From: a bacterium
GTDB taxonomy: Bacteria; Myxococcota_A; Bradymonadia; UBA7976; UBA1532
Direction of reading: 5' to 3'
Assembly: GCA_030427205.1 (NCBI GenBank)
Contig: JAUHXC010000005.1
Span: 1 to 64,000 of the forward strand
Length of the DNA: 64,000 nucleotides
Shown: in pieces, positions 27,739 to 36,869 of the stretch
Numbering within the stretch: position 1 is the first letter of the stretch
How the letters are laid out: every line of letters starts with the position of its first letter
Notes under the pieces: model-generated
Databases searched by the model: none
Seen by the model: the letters and a program-made list of their open reading frames with translations, nothing else
What the model was told of the DNA's origin: nothing
Translations under genes and position numbers: made by a program

Positions 27739-28538
27739 TGCCGCGCGAGGACGACCGGCCGATACTGGTCATCGAAGACGATCCCGACCACCGGCGCTTG
27801 ATCGAGCTCGGCTTCGAGATGGCCGGCCTGCGCTGCGTGCTGTGCCCCGACGGCGACGCGGCGTTGGCCTGGCTCGATGGCAATACGCCGCGGGCCATCG
27901 TCAGCGACTGGCGCCTGCCGGGCGTGCACGGGCCGCCGCTCTTCGACGCGCTGCGGGCCCTGACCTCGGCGCCGCTCGTGCTGCTCAGCGCCTACGAGAC
28001 CGGCGACCGGCTGCCGCCGAGTACCGTCTCGGCCCACCTGCGCAAGCCGTTCGACATGCAGGCGCTCGTCGATACGGTCATCCGCCTGTCGGGCGGGTGC
28101 GCGCCCGCCGTCGATCGACCGCTGCGCATCCTGCTCGTCGAAGACAACCCGGCCGACGCCGACCTGGTGCGCGAGGCCCTGGCCGACGGCACGGTGCCCC
28201 ATGTGCTCGACGTGCTCGGCGACGGCGAGGCGATCATCGAGCGCCTGCACGGCGATACGCCGACGGCGGAGCCCGATCTGGTGCTGCTCGACCTCAACCT
28301 GCCGCGGCTCGACGGCTTCGAGGTGCTCGATCGACTGCGCGACGACCCGCGGACGCGCAGCCTGCCGGTGGTCATGCTGACGACCTCCGACGACCCCCAC
28401 GACGTCGACGAAGCCTATCGCCGACGGGTCAACGCCTTCGTCAACAAGCCGTTCGAGATCGACCGCTTCATCGAGACGGTGCAGGACGTCGCCATCTATT
28501 GGGATCGGGTGGTCGTGCTCAGCTGTCGGGCGGGCTGA
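27738..28538 (+). CDS. Tandem two-receiver response regulator without output domain
   Basis: 266 residues. Receiver 1 (about 8-115) has IEDDP, phospho-Asp in AIVSDWRLPG and Lys in LRKPF. Receiver 2 (about 130-250) has VEDNPADADL, LVLLDLNLPRLDG, LTTSD and NKPF. No DNA-binding or enzymatic output follows, so it probably shuttles phosphoryl groups or acts through protein contact. The second receiver resembles the Rcp1-type regulators paired with phytochrome-like kinases, which fits the nearby kinases with phytochrome-type H boxes. The start overlaps the stop of the preceding kinase gene (TGATG). Its 3' end overlaps the convergent kinase gene by 20 bp. Confidence 0.87.
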   Translation: MPREDDRPILVIEDDPDHRRLIELGFEMAGLRCVLCPDGDAALAWLDGNTPRAIVSDWRLPGVHGPPLFDALRALTSAPLVLLSAYETGDRLPPSTVSAHLRKPFDMQALVDTVIRLSGGCAPAVDRPLRILLVEDNPADADLVREALADGTVPHVLDVLGDGEAIIERLHGDTPTAEPDLVLLDLNLPRLDGFEVLDRLRDDPRTRSLPVVMLTTSDDPHDVDEAYRRRVNAFVNKPFEIDRFIETVQDVAIYWDRVVVLSCRAG

Positions 28539-29667
28539 TCCGCTCGGCGGGCCAGTCGAGCACGACCCGCAGGCCGCCGCCGAACGCGCCGCTGGCGAGG
28601 GCGATGCCCGCCGCATGGTTCTCTGCGACCCGGCGACACAGCGCCAGCCCCATGCCCGCGCCATCCGGCGCTCGAGCGGGCTCGAAGCGGGTGAACAAAC
28701 CGAAGGCGCGCCCGCGCTGCGCGGGGTCGAGGCCGATGCCGTTGTCGGTCAGCGCGACGCGCAGCCGGCGACCCACCGCCCGGGCGTCGAAGTGCAGCCG
28801 CAGCGGCCGGTCGGCGGCGAAGGCGAACGCGTTGTCGACGATCTCGTGGATCAACAGCTCGAGCTGCCGCCCGTCGCCGAGCAGCCGGGGCACCGCGCCC
28901 AGATAGACCCGAACCGCGCCTCGCGGGTCGGCCACACCGGACGCGTCGAGCCCATCCGCAGGCCGCGCCCCGGGCCCTTCGAAGAGCGCCCCGGCGGCCC
29001 GCGCCTCGACCGCGCGCTGCACCATCCGACACAGTTCGACCGGCGCCTGCCCCGGCCCACGGCCCATGAGCCGGCTGTAGGTGCGCAAGGCCACCACCGA
29101 GCGCCGCATGCGGGCCCCGCCGAGCACCGCCGTCTCGAGGCTGCGCCGCCCGCGGGCGTCGAGCGCGTCGCCATAGTCGTCGTTGATGCGCTGCAGGTGG
29201 CCCATGACATCGCGCAGCGGCTCCTGCAGATCGTGGCTCGCCGCCCGGGTCAGCCGGCGCAGATCGGCGTCGCGGTCGTCGAGCGCCTGCTGCATGCGGG
29301 CGCGCTCGGTCAGGTCGGTCCAGTGGGCGACGATGCGCCGCTCGCCGCTCGCCGCTACCCGGACGGCCGCCGAGAAGAGCACCTCGAGCACCGATCCGTC
29401 GGCCCGCACGACGTCGTAGGGCACGCCGTCGACCCGACCGTCGATCAACAGCGCCTCGCGCACCTCGGCGGCCAGCGGCCGGACCTCATCGGCCAGCAGC
29501 GTATCCTCCGGGCGCCCGATCACCGCGCCCCGCTCGAAGCCGACCGCAGCGCACCAGCGGTCGGTCGCCGCCACGAGCCGCCCGTCGGGCCGCATCGCGT
29601 AGAGCAGCGCCGGGATGCCATCCCAGAAGTCCGCGGCGTCCGGCCCCGGCTCGGCGACTCCGCTCAC
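28519..29667 (-). CDS. PAS-histidine kinase (phytochrome-type H box)
   Basis: 382 residues. The PAS domain is at about 10-120 (ALLYAMRPDGRLVAATDRW). HisKA is of the LTRAASHDLQEPLRDVMGHL type (His near 150). HATPase_c has LIHEIVDNAFAFA, LTDNGIGLDP and GAGMGLALCRRVAENHAAGI. No membrane helices, so it is a soluble sensor. The GTG at 29667 overlaps the TGA of the upstream kinase (GTGA), so the two kinases are translationally coupled. The longer open frame is not used. It may signal through the neighbouring convergent two-receiver protein. Confidence 0.85.
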   Translation of the reverse strand: MSGVAEPGPDAADFWDGIPALLYAMRPDGRLVAATDRWCAAVGFERGAVIGRPEDTLLADEVRPLAAEVREALLIDGRVDGVPYDVVRADGSVLEVLFSAAVRVAASGERRIVAHWTDLTERARMQQALDDRDADLRRLTRAASHDLQEPLRDVMGHLQRINDDYGDALDARGRRSLETAVLGGARMRRSVVALRTYSRLMGRGPGQAPVELCRMVQRAVEARAAGALFEGPGARPADGLDASGVADPRGAVRVYLGAVPRLLGDGRQLELLIHEIVDNAFAFAADRPLRLHFDARAVGRRLRVALTDNGIGLDPAQRGRAFGLFTRFEPARAPDGAGMGLALCRRVAENHAAGIALASGAFGGGLRVVLDWPAERISPPDS

Positions 29668-31109
29668 GGGAAGTCCGCCGGACGGGGCAGATCGACGACC
29701 ACCCGCGTGCCCGGACCGTCGCGGCCCTCGATGTGGATCCGCCCGTGGCAGCGCTGCACGATGCGCCGGCAGATCGCCAGCCCCAGGCCGCTGCCCTCCG
29801 CGTCGTGCGCGCCCAGCCGCCGCAGCGGCTCGAAGACCTCGTCCCGCTTGTCCTCGGGCACGCCGACCCCGTCGTCCTCGACCAGAATCCGCCAGCCGGT
29901 GGGCGACGCCGTGGCCGAGAGGCCGATCCACGGGCGCGCGCCGCTGCGGTGGTATTTCAGGCCGTTCTCGATCAGGTTCTGCACCAGCCGCACCAGCTGC
30001 GGCTCGACACCCCAGACCGCCGGCAGCCCGTCGTACTCGACGACGCCGCCGGTCTCGTCGATCCGGGCCTGCAGGTTCTCGACCGCCCGGGTGACGACCG
30101 CCGCCAGCTCGACGCGGGCCGGCGCCGACTCGCCGCGCCCGACGCGGGACCACGACAAGACGTCGCGCACGAGCGCCTGCATACGCCGCGCGCCCTCGGT
30201 GATGTGCCCCAGGTAGCGCAGGCCGCGGTCGTCGAGCCGATCGGCATAGCGCCGCTCGAGCAGGACGCTGAACGACGCCATCGAGCGCATCGGCGCCTGC
30301 AGGTCGTGGGAGACGATGTGAGCGAAGGCCTCGAGCTCGTCGTTCGACCGTGCCAGCAGCTCCGCGTGGCGCTCGAGCGCGGCCCGCAGCCGGTCGCCCT
30401 CCGTATCGTCGGTGGCCGAGAGCATGACGTGATCGCCGGCCCGATTGACCCGCATGCGATAGACCAGCTCAGCCCGCGCGCAATACCACTCGAAGGGTTG
30501 GCCCGCCGCCAGGTGATCGAGCAGATCCGCGCGCAGCTCGTCTGGCAACCACCGCGCCAGCGCGTCGTCCAGGGTGCCGCCGTCGTCGACGATACCCATG
30601 AGCCGCTCGGCCATCGGGTTGTGCGCGACGATGGGGGCCGTCAGCCCGCCAGCGGCGCCGGCGACGACGATCGCCACCGGCACGCTGCGGGCCAGCCCCG
30701 ACCAGATCCGCAGCTGCTCGGCCTGCTCGACCGCGCCGGTGACATCCTCGAAGAAGACCGCCACCCGCCGCCCGGGCAGGCCGCGCAGGCTCATGCGATA
30801 GAAGCCACCCAGCCGGGGATCGCTCGAGTCGATGGGCCCGATGACATCCGCCGTGCCGCCGACGGCGACCCGATGGATCATGCGCAGGCGCTCGATGCTG
30901 TCGGGATCGGTGACCGCGTTGGCGAAGAGCTCACCGACGGTCCGCCCCACGCCCCGGCTCAAAGGGGCGCCGACCAGGGCGTCCATGGCGTCGTTGGCCA
31001 TGACCAGCCGCATATCCGCCGGGCGCGCGGTGGGCGCGTGATAGACGGCCACCGCGATCGGCAACCCCTTTAAGAGCGCGTCCTTGGCGTCGTCGTCCAG
31101 CCGGGCCAT
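29664..31109 (-). CDS. PAS-PAS histidine kinase (phytochrome-type H box)
   Basis: 481 residues. Two PAS-like domains (about 12-125 and 135-235) precede a short coiled coil. HisKA has AFAHIVSHDLQAPMRSMASF (His near 268). HATPase_c has LVQNLIENGLKYH, EDDGVGVP and GSGLGLAICRRIVQRCHGRI. ATG 31109 is chosen, with GAGG 7 nt upstream; an in-frame TTG two codons earlier is less likely. It is the first gene of a two-kinase operon. No transmembrane segment is visible, so the stimulus is probably cytoplasmic or relayed. Confidence 0.85.
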   Translation of the reverse strand: MARLDDDAKDALLKGLPIAVAVYHAPTARPADMRLVMANDAMDALVGAPLSRGVGRTVGELFANAVTDPDSIERLRMIHRVAVGGTADVIGPIDSSDPRLGGFYRMSLRGLPGRRVAVFFEDVTGAVEQAEQLRIWSGLARSVPVAIVVAGAAGGLTAPIVAHNPMAERLMGIVDDGGTLDDALARWLPDELRADLLDHLAAGQPFEWYCARAELVYRMRVNRAGDHVMLSATDDTEGDRLRAALERHAELLARSNDELEAFAHIVSHDLQAPMRSMASFSVLLERRYADRLDDRGLRYLGHITEGARRMQALVRDVLSWSRVGRGESAPARVELAAVVTRAVENLQARIDETGGVVEYDGLPAVWGVEPQLVRLVQNLIENGLKYHRSGARPWIGLSATASPTGWRILVEDDGVGVPEDKRDEVFEPLRRLGAHDAEGSGLGLAICRRIVQRCHGRIHIEGRDGPGTRVVVDLPRPADFP

Positions 31110-31151
31110 CCGCAACCTCGCCGTACAATCGGATACGAACGGCAGAATGAG

Positions 31152-32813
31152 TCATCGGCCGCCCACGGTCAAGCGGCGGCCTGCGGCCAGCGCGACGAGG
31201 CCGAAGAGCCACAGCCACCCGGCGCCGCCGCCCGTTCGGGTCGCGCCGAGCGTCGCGACGCCACACTCCGGGCCGCAGTCGGGCGCGCGCGGCACCTCGC
31301 CGGCCGGATCCCACTCACCGATCGGCCCGGCGTCCGCCGGCGCAGCGGATGACATGTCCGGCATGATACAAGTCATGGCATCCGGCATGACACACACCAT
31401 GGCATCGGGCATGGCATCCGGCATGGCGTCGGGCATGGCATCCGGCATGGCATCCGGCACCCCGGCGTCCTGCACGAAGCCCTCGCCGGGGCAGTCGCCG
31501 TCGCCGGGGCACGGATCACAGGCATCGCCGACGCCGTCGCCGTCGCGGTCGGCCTGGTTGCCATTGGCCGAATACACGCAGTTGTCGCAGACATCACCGA
31601 TGCCATCGTCGTCGGCGTCGGCCTGATCGGGGTTGGGCTGCTCGGGGCAGTTGTCTTCGATGCCGCACGGATCGGGCCCGTCGACGAACGACTGGCAGCC
31701 ATAGGTGTAGACGACGCGCAAGGCCATCACGCTCAGGCAGTGATGGGCCAGCGGCGAGAGACGCTCGGGGCCCTCGACCGCCGGCGATGGGAAGCCGCCC
31801 GTCGCCGGATCCTGCAGGGCCAGCAGCTCGATGGCGACGTCGAAGTAGAGCGAGGGGCCCATCTCGGGGAAGCCGAAGTCTTCGGGCGCATACCACGCGA
31901 GATCATCGGCGAAGTAGCGCCCGACGCCCAGATCGTAGGTGCGCACCCCCTGAGCCAGGATCCAGCGGGTCACCGGCGCGCGCGCCGCAGCGTGAGGACC
32001 GCGCAGGCCGGCGAGCCACGGGTTGCGATAGAGCCAGTACATCGCGTGCTGCACGTCCGGGTGCCCCGGCGAGCGGCGCAAGACGTCGCCGATCCACAGC
32101 GCGGCGGCGGTGGCGGCGGTGCTCGACGGCCCGCCCGGCGCGCCGGCCTGCCCGCGGTCGCCGTTGAGGCGGGCGCGGGTGAAGGCCCCGGCGGCGATCA
32201 GGCTGTGACGGGCCACCGCGACGCCCGCGCCGCCGTATTGCAGGGCGCGCGCCGCGAACAGCGTGGCGATGGCCGACGGCGGCTCGCCGGGCCGCGGCGA
32301 CCACCCGCCGGGCTCCGAGGGGGGGTGGCTCTGGGCCCGGATCAGCGCGTCGATGCCGATCGCCAGCGCCTCGGAGACGCCGATCGCCGCGCCGAGGTCG
32401 TCCGCGCCGCCCATCAAGCGCCACGACGCCAGGGCCTGCAGCCCCGCGGCGAGCGCCATGACGTCCAGCGGGCCCTCCGCCGCCGACCAGACGGGCTCCC
32501 GCTCGAGCAGGCCGACGAGCAGCCGCCGCACCAGCTGCTGGTCGTCGGGCCGCAGTTCGTCGATGCCCGCCGCGAAGTTGCGCGGGCCCTCGACGAACAC
32601 CAGGACGGCGAGGCCGTTGTCCCGGTGGCTGACGCCGTCGGCCAGCCCGGTGCCCGCCTCGCTGCGTCGGATGTGGTCCCGGCCGCGCTCGACGGCGTCT
32701 TCGACCGCGCAGTCGAAGGGTCGATCGGGGCCGCACTCCGCCGCCGCTGGCGGCGCGACGACGCAGAGGCTGGCGACGAGCAGGGCGAGTGTGCGTGCGA
32801 GGGCTGGGCGCAT
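31152..32813 (-). CDS. Exported alpha/alpha-toroid-like protein with thrombospondin-3-type repeats and C-terminal anchor
   Basis: 553 residues. The signal peptide ([17 protein letters not shown]) is followed by about 370 residues of paired helices ([51 protein letters not shown]), reminiscent of prenyltransferase/squalene-cyclase-like toroids. Calcium-type units ([35 protein letters not shown]) follow, then a PDAM tetrapeptide run and a single Cys (CGVATLG). It ends in a hydrophobic helix and an Arg tail. The tail resembles MYXO-CTERM sorting signals. The ATG at 32813 has GGAGG just upstream. It is divergent from the metzincin lipoprotein gene. Enzymatic activity is not evident. Confidence 0.72.
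   Translation of the reverse strand: MRPALARTLALLVASLCVVAPPAAAECGPDRPFDCAVEDAVERGRDHIRRSEAGTGLADGVSHRDNGLAVLVFVEGPRNFAAGIDELRPDDQQLVRRLLVGLLEREPVWSAAEGPLDVMALAAGLQALASWRLMGGADDLGAAIGVSEALAIGIDALIRAQSHPPSEPGGWSPRPGEPPSAIATLFAARALQYGGAGVAVARHSLIAAGAFTRARLNGDRGQAGAPGGPSSTAATAAALWIGDVLRRSPGHPDVQHAMYWLYRNPWLAGLRGPHAAARAPVTRWILAQGVRTYDLGVGRYFADDLAWYAPEDFGFPEMGPSLYFDVAIELLALQDPATGGFPSPAVEGPERLSPLAHHCLSVMALRVVYTYGCQSFVDGPDPCGIEDNCPEQPNPDQADADDDGIGDVCDNCVYSANGNQADRDGDGVGDACDPCPGDGDCPGEGFVQDAGVPDAMPDAMPDAMPDAMPDAMVCVMPDAMTCIMPDMSSAAPADAGPIGEWDPAGEVPRAPDCGPECGVATLGATRTGGGAGWLWLFGLVALAAGRRLTVGGR
31376..31462. repeat. 12-bp repeat array encoding Pro-Asp-Ala-Met
   Basis: Imperfect tandem units of CATGGCATCCGG (+ strand) encode the repeated PDAM linker of the exported protein. 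The copies vary by single bases and by insertions such as VCV and TCI. Confidence 0.8.
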
Positions 32814-32972
32814 GGGGCCTCCGGCAGTGATGCGGGCGGGGCAGAGACGCGCGCCGCCGTCGGTGTCACCGCGCGTCGGGTCCGAGGCCGACGAGAAAGA
32901 TCGAGCGCGAAAAAAGACCCGGCCCGCCGTCCGGGTACCCCATGCGAAACCCGACCCATCACGAGGTACCCG

Positions 32973-35081
32973 ATGTTCACCCGCCACCGACTCTCCCCCG
33001 CCCTCGCGCTGACCATGGCCGCGCTCACCGGCTGCGCCGACATGCAGCCGGTCGAAGGCCCCGCGCCCGACGCCGACGAGCTGGCCCACGTCGCGGCCGA
33101 GCGCGCCGCCGACGAGCACGACGACGACCACGGCCACGCCGAGCACGTCGGCACGGCGCACCACGGGCTCTATGGCGACGTGCGCTACGCCAACCGTTGC
33201 ACGGCCTCGGAGCGCCAGTTCCTCGACGAGACCATGCGATACGGCCGCATCGCCGCGGCCTCCGACGCCTTCGCCACCTGCGTCGACACCGCCATGCGGG
33301 TCGGCATCGGCAACGTCGGCCCCTATCGCGAGTGCGATGGCGACCCGTTCTACGGCGAGGCCCTCGACACCCAGATCGCCCAGGCCATCCAGACCGCGCA
33401 GAGCCTCAACGACGTGTGGATGGACTGCGCCGGCGGCAGCGGCAACGCCTCGACCGGCCTCGGCGCGCACGGGCACGACGACGACGAGCGCTTCTGGTGG
33501 GGCGAGTGGTTCCGCGACATCCTGCCGACCCTCGACGCACCCACCTGCGATACCGGCGCCGAGCCCTGCCGCTGGGCCCCCGAGCCGTGGCCCTTCAGCC
33601 AGGCGGCGGGCATCTCGTGGCACGAGGTGATGCATACCCACGGCTACACCCACGGGGCCAACGACCAGGCCAACGCCAAGACCGCCTGCGGCTACGACGG
33701 CTTCTCGGACGCCTACTTCCACTTCCAGCGCAATACGATCCCCTACATCGTCGGCAGCTGCCTCGACCGGGTGATCTGGGACTCGGCGAGCGTCTGCGGC
33801 GACGTGGCCGCCGGCTGCGGCGAAGGCGAGCTGCGGCTGATGGACGACTGGGGCAGCAACAGCTGCGCCTGCGTGCACGACCCGCGCATGGACGGCCTGG
33901 GGCTGATGGCCCTCGACACCGCGCGCAGCCTGGAGGCCACCGATCAGGTCAGCCCGGCGGATCGCATGGGCGCCTGGAACTACGGCACCGGCGACGATCT
34001 CTTGGGCCACGGCGACTTCGACGGCGACGGCCGCGACGAGATCCTCATCCGCAGCGGCTGGGGCTTCGGCATGATCGGCGGGGCGGGCAGCGACCTGCGC
34101 GCCGACCGGCTCTACGCCTGGGGCGCGCGGATCGACGGCTGGGTGCTCGCCGAGACCGACAGCCTGACCCCCATCGGCGACGTCGACGGCGACGGCCGGG
34201 CCGACATCCTCGTGCGCAGCGGCTGGGGCTTCGGCGTGCTGGGCTATGCGGGCGGCACCCTGCGCATGCACGGCGCGACCCCCTGGTACCGCTGGATCGG
34301 CAGCTACTACACCCGCCCGAGCGACGTCATCGTCGGCAGCGGCGACTTCGACGGCGACGGGCGCCACAGCCTGCTCATCCAGGGCTGGCACGGCCTCGCC
34401 CGTATCGAGCTGAACAACGGCGCCCTCGGCTCGCCGGAGGCCACGGTGGCCCAGGGGCATCGCATGGGCGGCTGGCTGTACAACCGCAGCGACGACATCG
34501 TCGGCATCGGCGACTTCGACGGCGACGGCGCCGACGAGCTCGCCATCCGCAGCGGCTGGGGGCTGGGCGTCGTCGACTTCGCCAACCGCTTCACGTCGAT
34601 CCGCGAGCGCAGCTTCGGCTCGGTGCTGCAGCCCATCTGGAGCGGGCGAAGCGCGTGGGTCCTGCACGCCGACGACAGCTTCCCGGCGGTGGCCGACATG
34701 AACGGCGACGGCCGCGACGATCTGGTGGTCTTCGGGCCGACCCACATCGGCGTGCTCTCGCTGTACGCCGGCGACATCCGTGCCCGCACCCGCTACGCCA
34801 ACGCCACCATGCTCAGCGGCGGCTGGCGGGTGCACACCGACGATACGGTCGAGGCGGTCGCGAACCTCGACGGCCATCGCGGCGAAGAGCTGGTGGTCAC
34901 CAGCGGCTGGGGCATGGGTATCTTGAGCTTCGGCAATAACAACTACACGCTCATCGCCCACGACCTGACGCCCTTCGGTCGCATGGCCGGCACGTGGCTG
35001 CTCGCCGCCGGCGACGCGGTCTACACCACCGGCGACCTCAACGGCGACGGCCGCGAAGTCTTCCTGCTCGAGCGCGAGTAG
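32973..35081 (+). CDS. Metzincin-motif lipoprotein with FG-GAP-type beta-propeller
   Basis: 702 residues. The lipobox LTGC is at about residue 21. A His/Asp-rich stretch ([14 protein letters not shown]) follows. The domain at about 60-310 contains [17 protein letters not shown], a full HExxHxxGxxH zinc signature as in metzincin metalloproteases, plus several cysteines. Residues ~330-700 hold about seven repeats of the form [18 protein letters not shown], which is FG-GAP/VCBS-like and usually forms a calcium-binding propeller. It is probably a surface-anchored protease with a propeller that binds a partner or substrate. A Met-turn residue downstream of the motif (RLMDDWG, GLGLM) is possible but not certain. 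The ATG at 32973 follows GAGG. Confidence 0.8.
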   Translation: MFTRHRLSPALALTMAALTGCADMQPVEGPAPDADELAHVAAERAADEHDDDHGHAEHVGTAHHGLYGDVRYANRCTASERQFLDETMRYGRIAAASDAFATCVDTAMRVGIGNVGPYRECDGDPFYGEALDTQIAQAIQTAQSLNDVWMDCAGGSGNASTGLGAHGHDDDERFWWGEWFRDILPTLDAPTCDTGAEPCRWAPEPWPFSQAAGISWHEVMHTHGYTHGANDQANAKTACGYDGFSDAYFHFQRNTIPYIVGSCLDRVIWDSASVCGDVAAGCGEGELRLMDDWGSNSCACVHDPRMDGLGLMALDTARSLEATDQVSPADRMGAWNYGTGDDLLGHGDFDGDGRDEILIRSGWGFGMIGGAGSDLRADRLYAWGARIDGWVLAETDSLTPIGDVDGDGRADILVRSGWGFGVLGYAGGTLRMHGATPWYRWIGSYYTRPSDVIVGSGDFDGDGRHSLLIQGWHGLARIELNNGALGSPEATVAQGHRMGGWLYNRSDDIVGIGDFDGDGADELAIRSGWGLGVVDFANRFTSIRERSFGSVLQPIWSGRSAWVLHADDSFPAVADMNGDGRDDLVVFGPTHIGVLSLYAGDIRARTRYANATMLSGGWRVHTDDTVEAVANLDGHRGEELVVTSGWGMGILSFGNNNYTLIAHDLTPFGRMAGTWLLAAGDAVYTTGDLNGDGREVFLLERE

Positions 35082-35112
35082 CCCCGCCCGCCCTTCAGAC
35101 TCTGCCTGCCCG

Positions 35113-35811
35113 CTACTTCCAGCCGCCCAGCGGCGGATACGACACCTTGAAGCTCGTGATCGGCCGCTCGGCGATGGTCTTCGCGTCGGGCATCGTCTTG
35201 CCCACCCCCGGCGCGTCGGTCACGTCGATGCGGTACCACAGCGCCGGCGCCGCGGGCCGCTTGCAGTCCACCGACTTGAAGGGATCGATGCCGTCGGTCG
35301 GCTGCTCCAACTCGAAGAGCGTGCAGGTCATGTCGGGCCACGCGGCGACGAGCTGGCCGTGGGTCGAACCCAGGCTGATGCCCTTCTCGTCGGCGATCGA
35401 GGCGTCGTCGATGTCGATGTCGATGCCGCCGTGGCCCGCGCCGAGCGTCATCAGGTGCTTGTTGTCGCGCCCGACCGCGAAGCTCTCGTAGGTGTCGCCT
35501 TCGGCCTCGAAGGTCTTGCGCTCGACGGTATAGCCCGGCAGCGCGGCCTTCAGCGCCGCCTCGTCGAGCGCGGTCTTCTCGGTGATCGGGCCCAGCGTCC
35601 GTGGCTTGACGACCAGCGGGGCGGGCTTCGGCGACTCCGCGGCTTTCTCGGGCGCCGTCTCGGGCGCCTTCTCCGCGGTTTTCTCGGGCGTCTTCTCGGG
35701 TGCCTTCTCCGCGGCTTTTTCGGGCGCCTTCTCGGCGGGTTGAGCGTCGTCTTTCTTGGGACCACAGGCCACGCAGAGGGCGGCCACGACGAGGGGGATG
35801 AGTGCCTTCAT
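35113..35811 (-). CDS. Lipoprotein with Lys/Ala/Pro/Glu linker, function unknown
   Basis: 232 residues. The signal peptide ends in the lipobox CVAC. Residues ~20-65 are a low-complexity tether of repeated EKAPEK-type units that could span periplasm or peptidoglycan. The globular part (about 70-232) begins [24 protein letters not shown] and contains [13 protein letters not shown] and CTLFELEQP...SVDC. This recalls small RpoE-regulated-type lipoproteins with a GPIT...LPGY start, but I cannot assign a family. It is convergent with the metzincin gene. Confidence 0.75.
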   Translation of the reverse strand: MKALIPLVVAALCVACGPKKDDAQPAEKAPEKAAEKAPEKTPEKTAEKAPETAPEKAAESPKPAPLVVKPRTLGPITEKTALDEAALKAALPGYTVERKTFEAEGDTYESFAVGRDNKHLMTLGAGHGGIDIDIDDASIADEKGISLGSTHGQLVAAWPDMTCTLFELEQPTDGIDPFKSVDCKRPAAPALWYRIDVTDAPGVGKTMPDAKTIAERPITSFKVSYPPLGGWK

Positions 35812-36869
35812 GCCGGCGACGGTATCACGGCCGGCCCGTGGGTCGAGTCGCTATCGTCGGCAGGGGCTGTGGGCAACGCGAGGGCGGTCCGCCCGCCGCA
35901 GGGCGCCCCGACTCCCTGCTTCGGCTTGGCCAGCGCGGCGGTCGACGATGTCCTGGAGCACGGGAAGGAGGGGCGCTTCGGCTGCGGCCAGGGCCTGCAG
36001 GCGGTCGACGGGGCGCCCTGCGTCGGTCGTCCCGCGGGCATGGTCGGGTGGTGCACGGGGCAGGTGCGGGGGGCAAGTGCGGGGGCCATCGCTCGGATCG
36101 CGTTGGCCGAGGATTGCGGCGTGGGTCTCGTCGCTCGGATCGTGTCGGCCAGGGATCTTGGTGTGGGTCTCGTCGCTCGGATCGCGTCGGCCAGGGATTT
36201 TGGTGTGGGTCTCGTCGCTCGGATCGTGTCGGCCAGGGATTTTGGTGTGGACCTCGTTGCTCGGATCGCGTCGGCCAGGGATTTTGAGGTGGGCCTCGTC
36301 GGCCAGATCGCGCCGGCGAGGGGTTTCGGCGCGGGTCTGCCGCGGCGGGTCTGGTTTGCCGGCCATGTCGGCGGTGGATCTCCCGCGGGATGTCTCATCG
36401 ACGAGCCATCCCGCGGCAGGGCGGCCCCGAAATGGTTCGTCGGGCCCCCCCCGAGTACGGACATGTCCCCATCGGCCGCCCGATCGTCGAGGCTTCTCCG
36501 GGCAGACCTTCGGCCGAATGGCTGGACGTCGAGCCGCCTGCGGGCACAGCGCTCGGAGAATGTCTCGTCGCCGCGATCTCGGCGGGCACACCGCTCGCGG
36601 ACGGCCCGTCGTCGAGGTTTCTCGCGGCACCGTGCGCGCAGATTGTCCGGCGGGCGTGAACCGGGCGGACAGGCAGCCGGTGCCATGGCCCGCCGCTGCG
36701 ATCGGACGCAACCCGCCGCACCCGAATCCGCTCGGCGCCGGGCCATGCGTGGCCGGGGCAGGCGCCCGACGACTGGCCCTCCGACCGCCCCGCGGCACAC
36801 CGACCGCAAAGCGGCGCGGGGCTGGTGTATGCTCCGGCCATCTCGACCCAGGCACGGTGAGGGCAGCCC
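35812..36869. other. 1058-bp stretch with no convincing gene, mostly 42-bp repeats
   Basis: Long frames are open on both strands, but none shows the near-saturated G/C third positions of the neighbouring genes. Within one repeat unit I count only 8-10 of 14 G/C third positions in each frame checked. Between about 36100 and 36640 the sequence is periodic at 42 bp. The first ~280 bp and last ~230 bp hold nothing I can name. The NACHT start at 36870 has GAGGG 9 nt upstream. Confidence 0.6.
36100..36640. repeat. Degenerate 42-bp tandem repeat array (two subfamilies)
   Basis: The phrase GTGGGTCTCG recurs at 36121, 36163 and 36205, with variants at 36247, 36289 and 36331, an exact 42-bp period. 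These units share GCTCGGATCG and GGCCAGGGATTTTGG. A second set at about 36467, 36509, 36551 and 36593 keeps the 42-bp phase, with GCTCG starts at 36551 and 36593 and shared blocks GTCGTCGAGG and GCGGGCACA. The units between are more diverged. The total is about 12 copies. Confidence 0.8.

Noticed and set aside
36100..36640. CRISPR array
   Set aside because: The period is a constant 42 bp with drifting sequence and no alternation of conserved repeat and unique spacer. No cas genes are present.
35851..36855. 334-codon minus-strand frame through the 42-bp repeats (HTKIPGRRDPSDE-type units)
   Set aside because: GC3 is clearly below that of neighbours (about 10 of 14 per unit), there is no recognisable domain outside the repeats and the start is a weak GTG. 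The frame stays open because 42 is a multiple of three.
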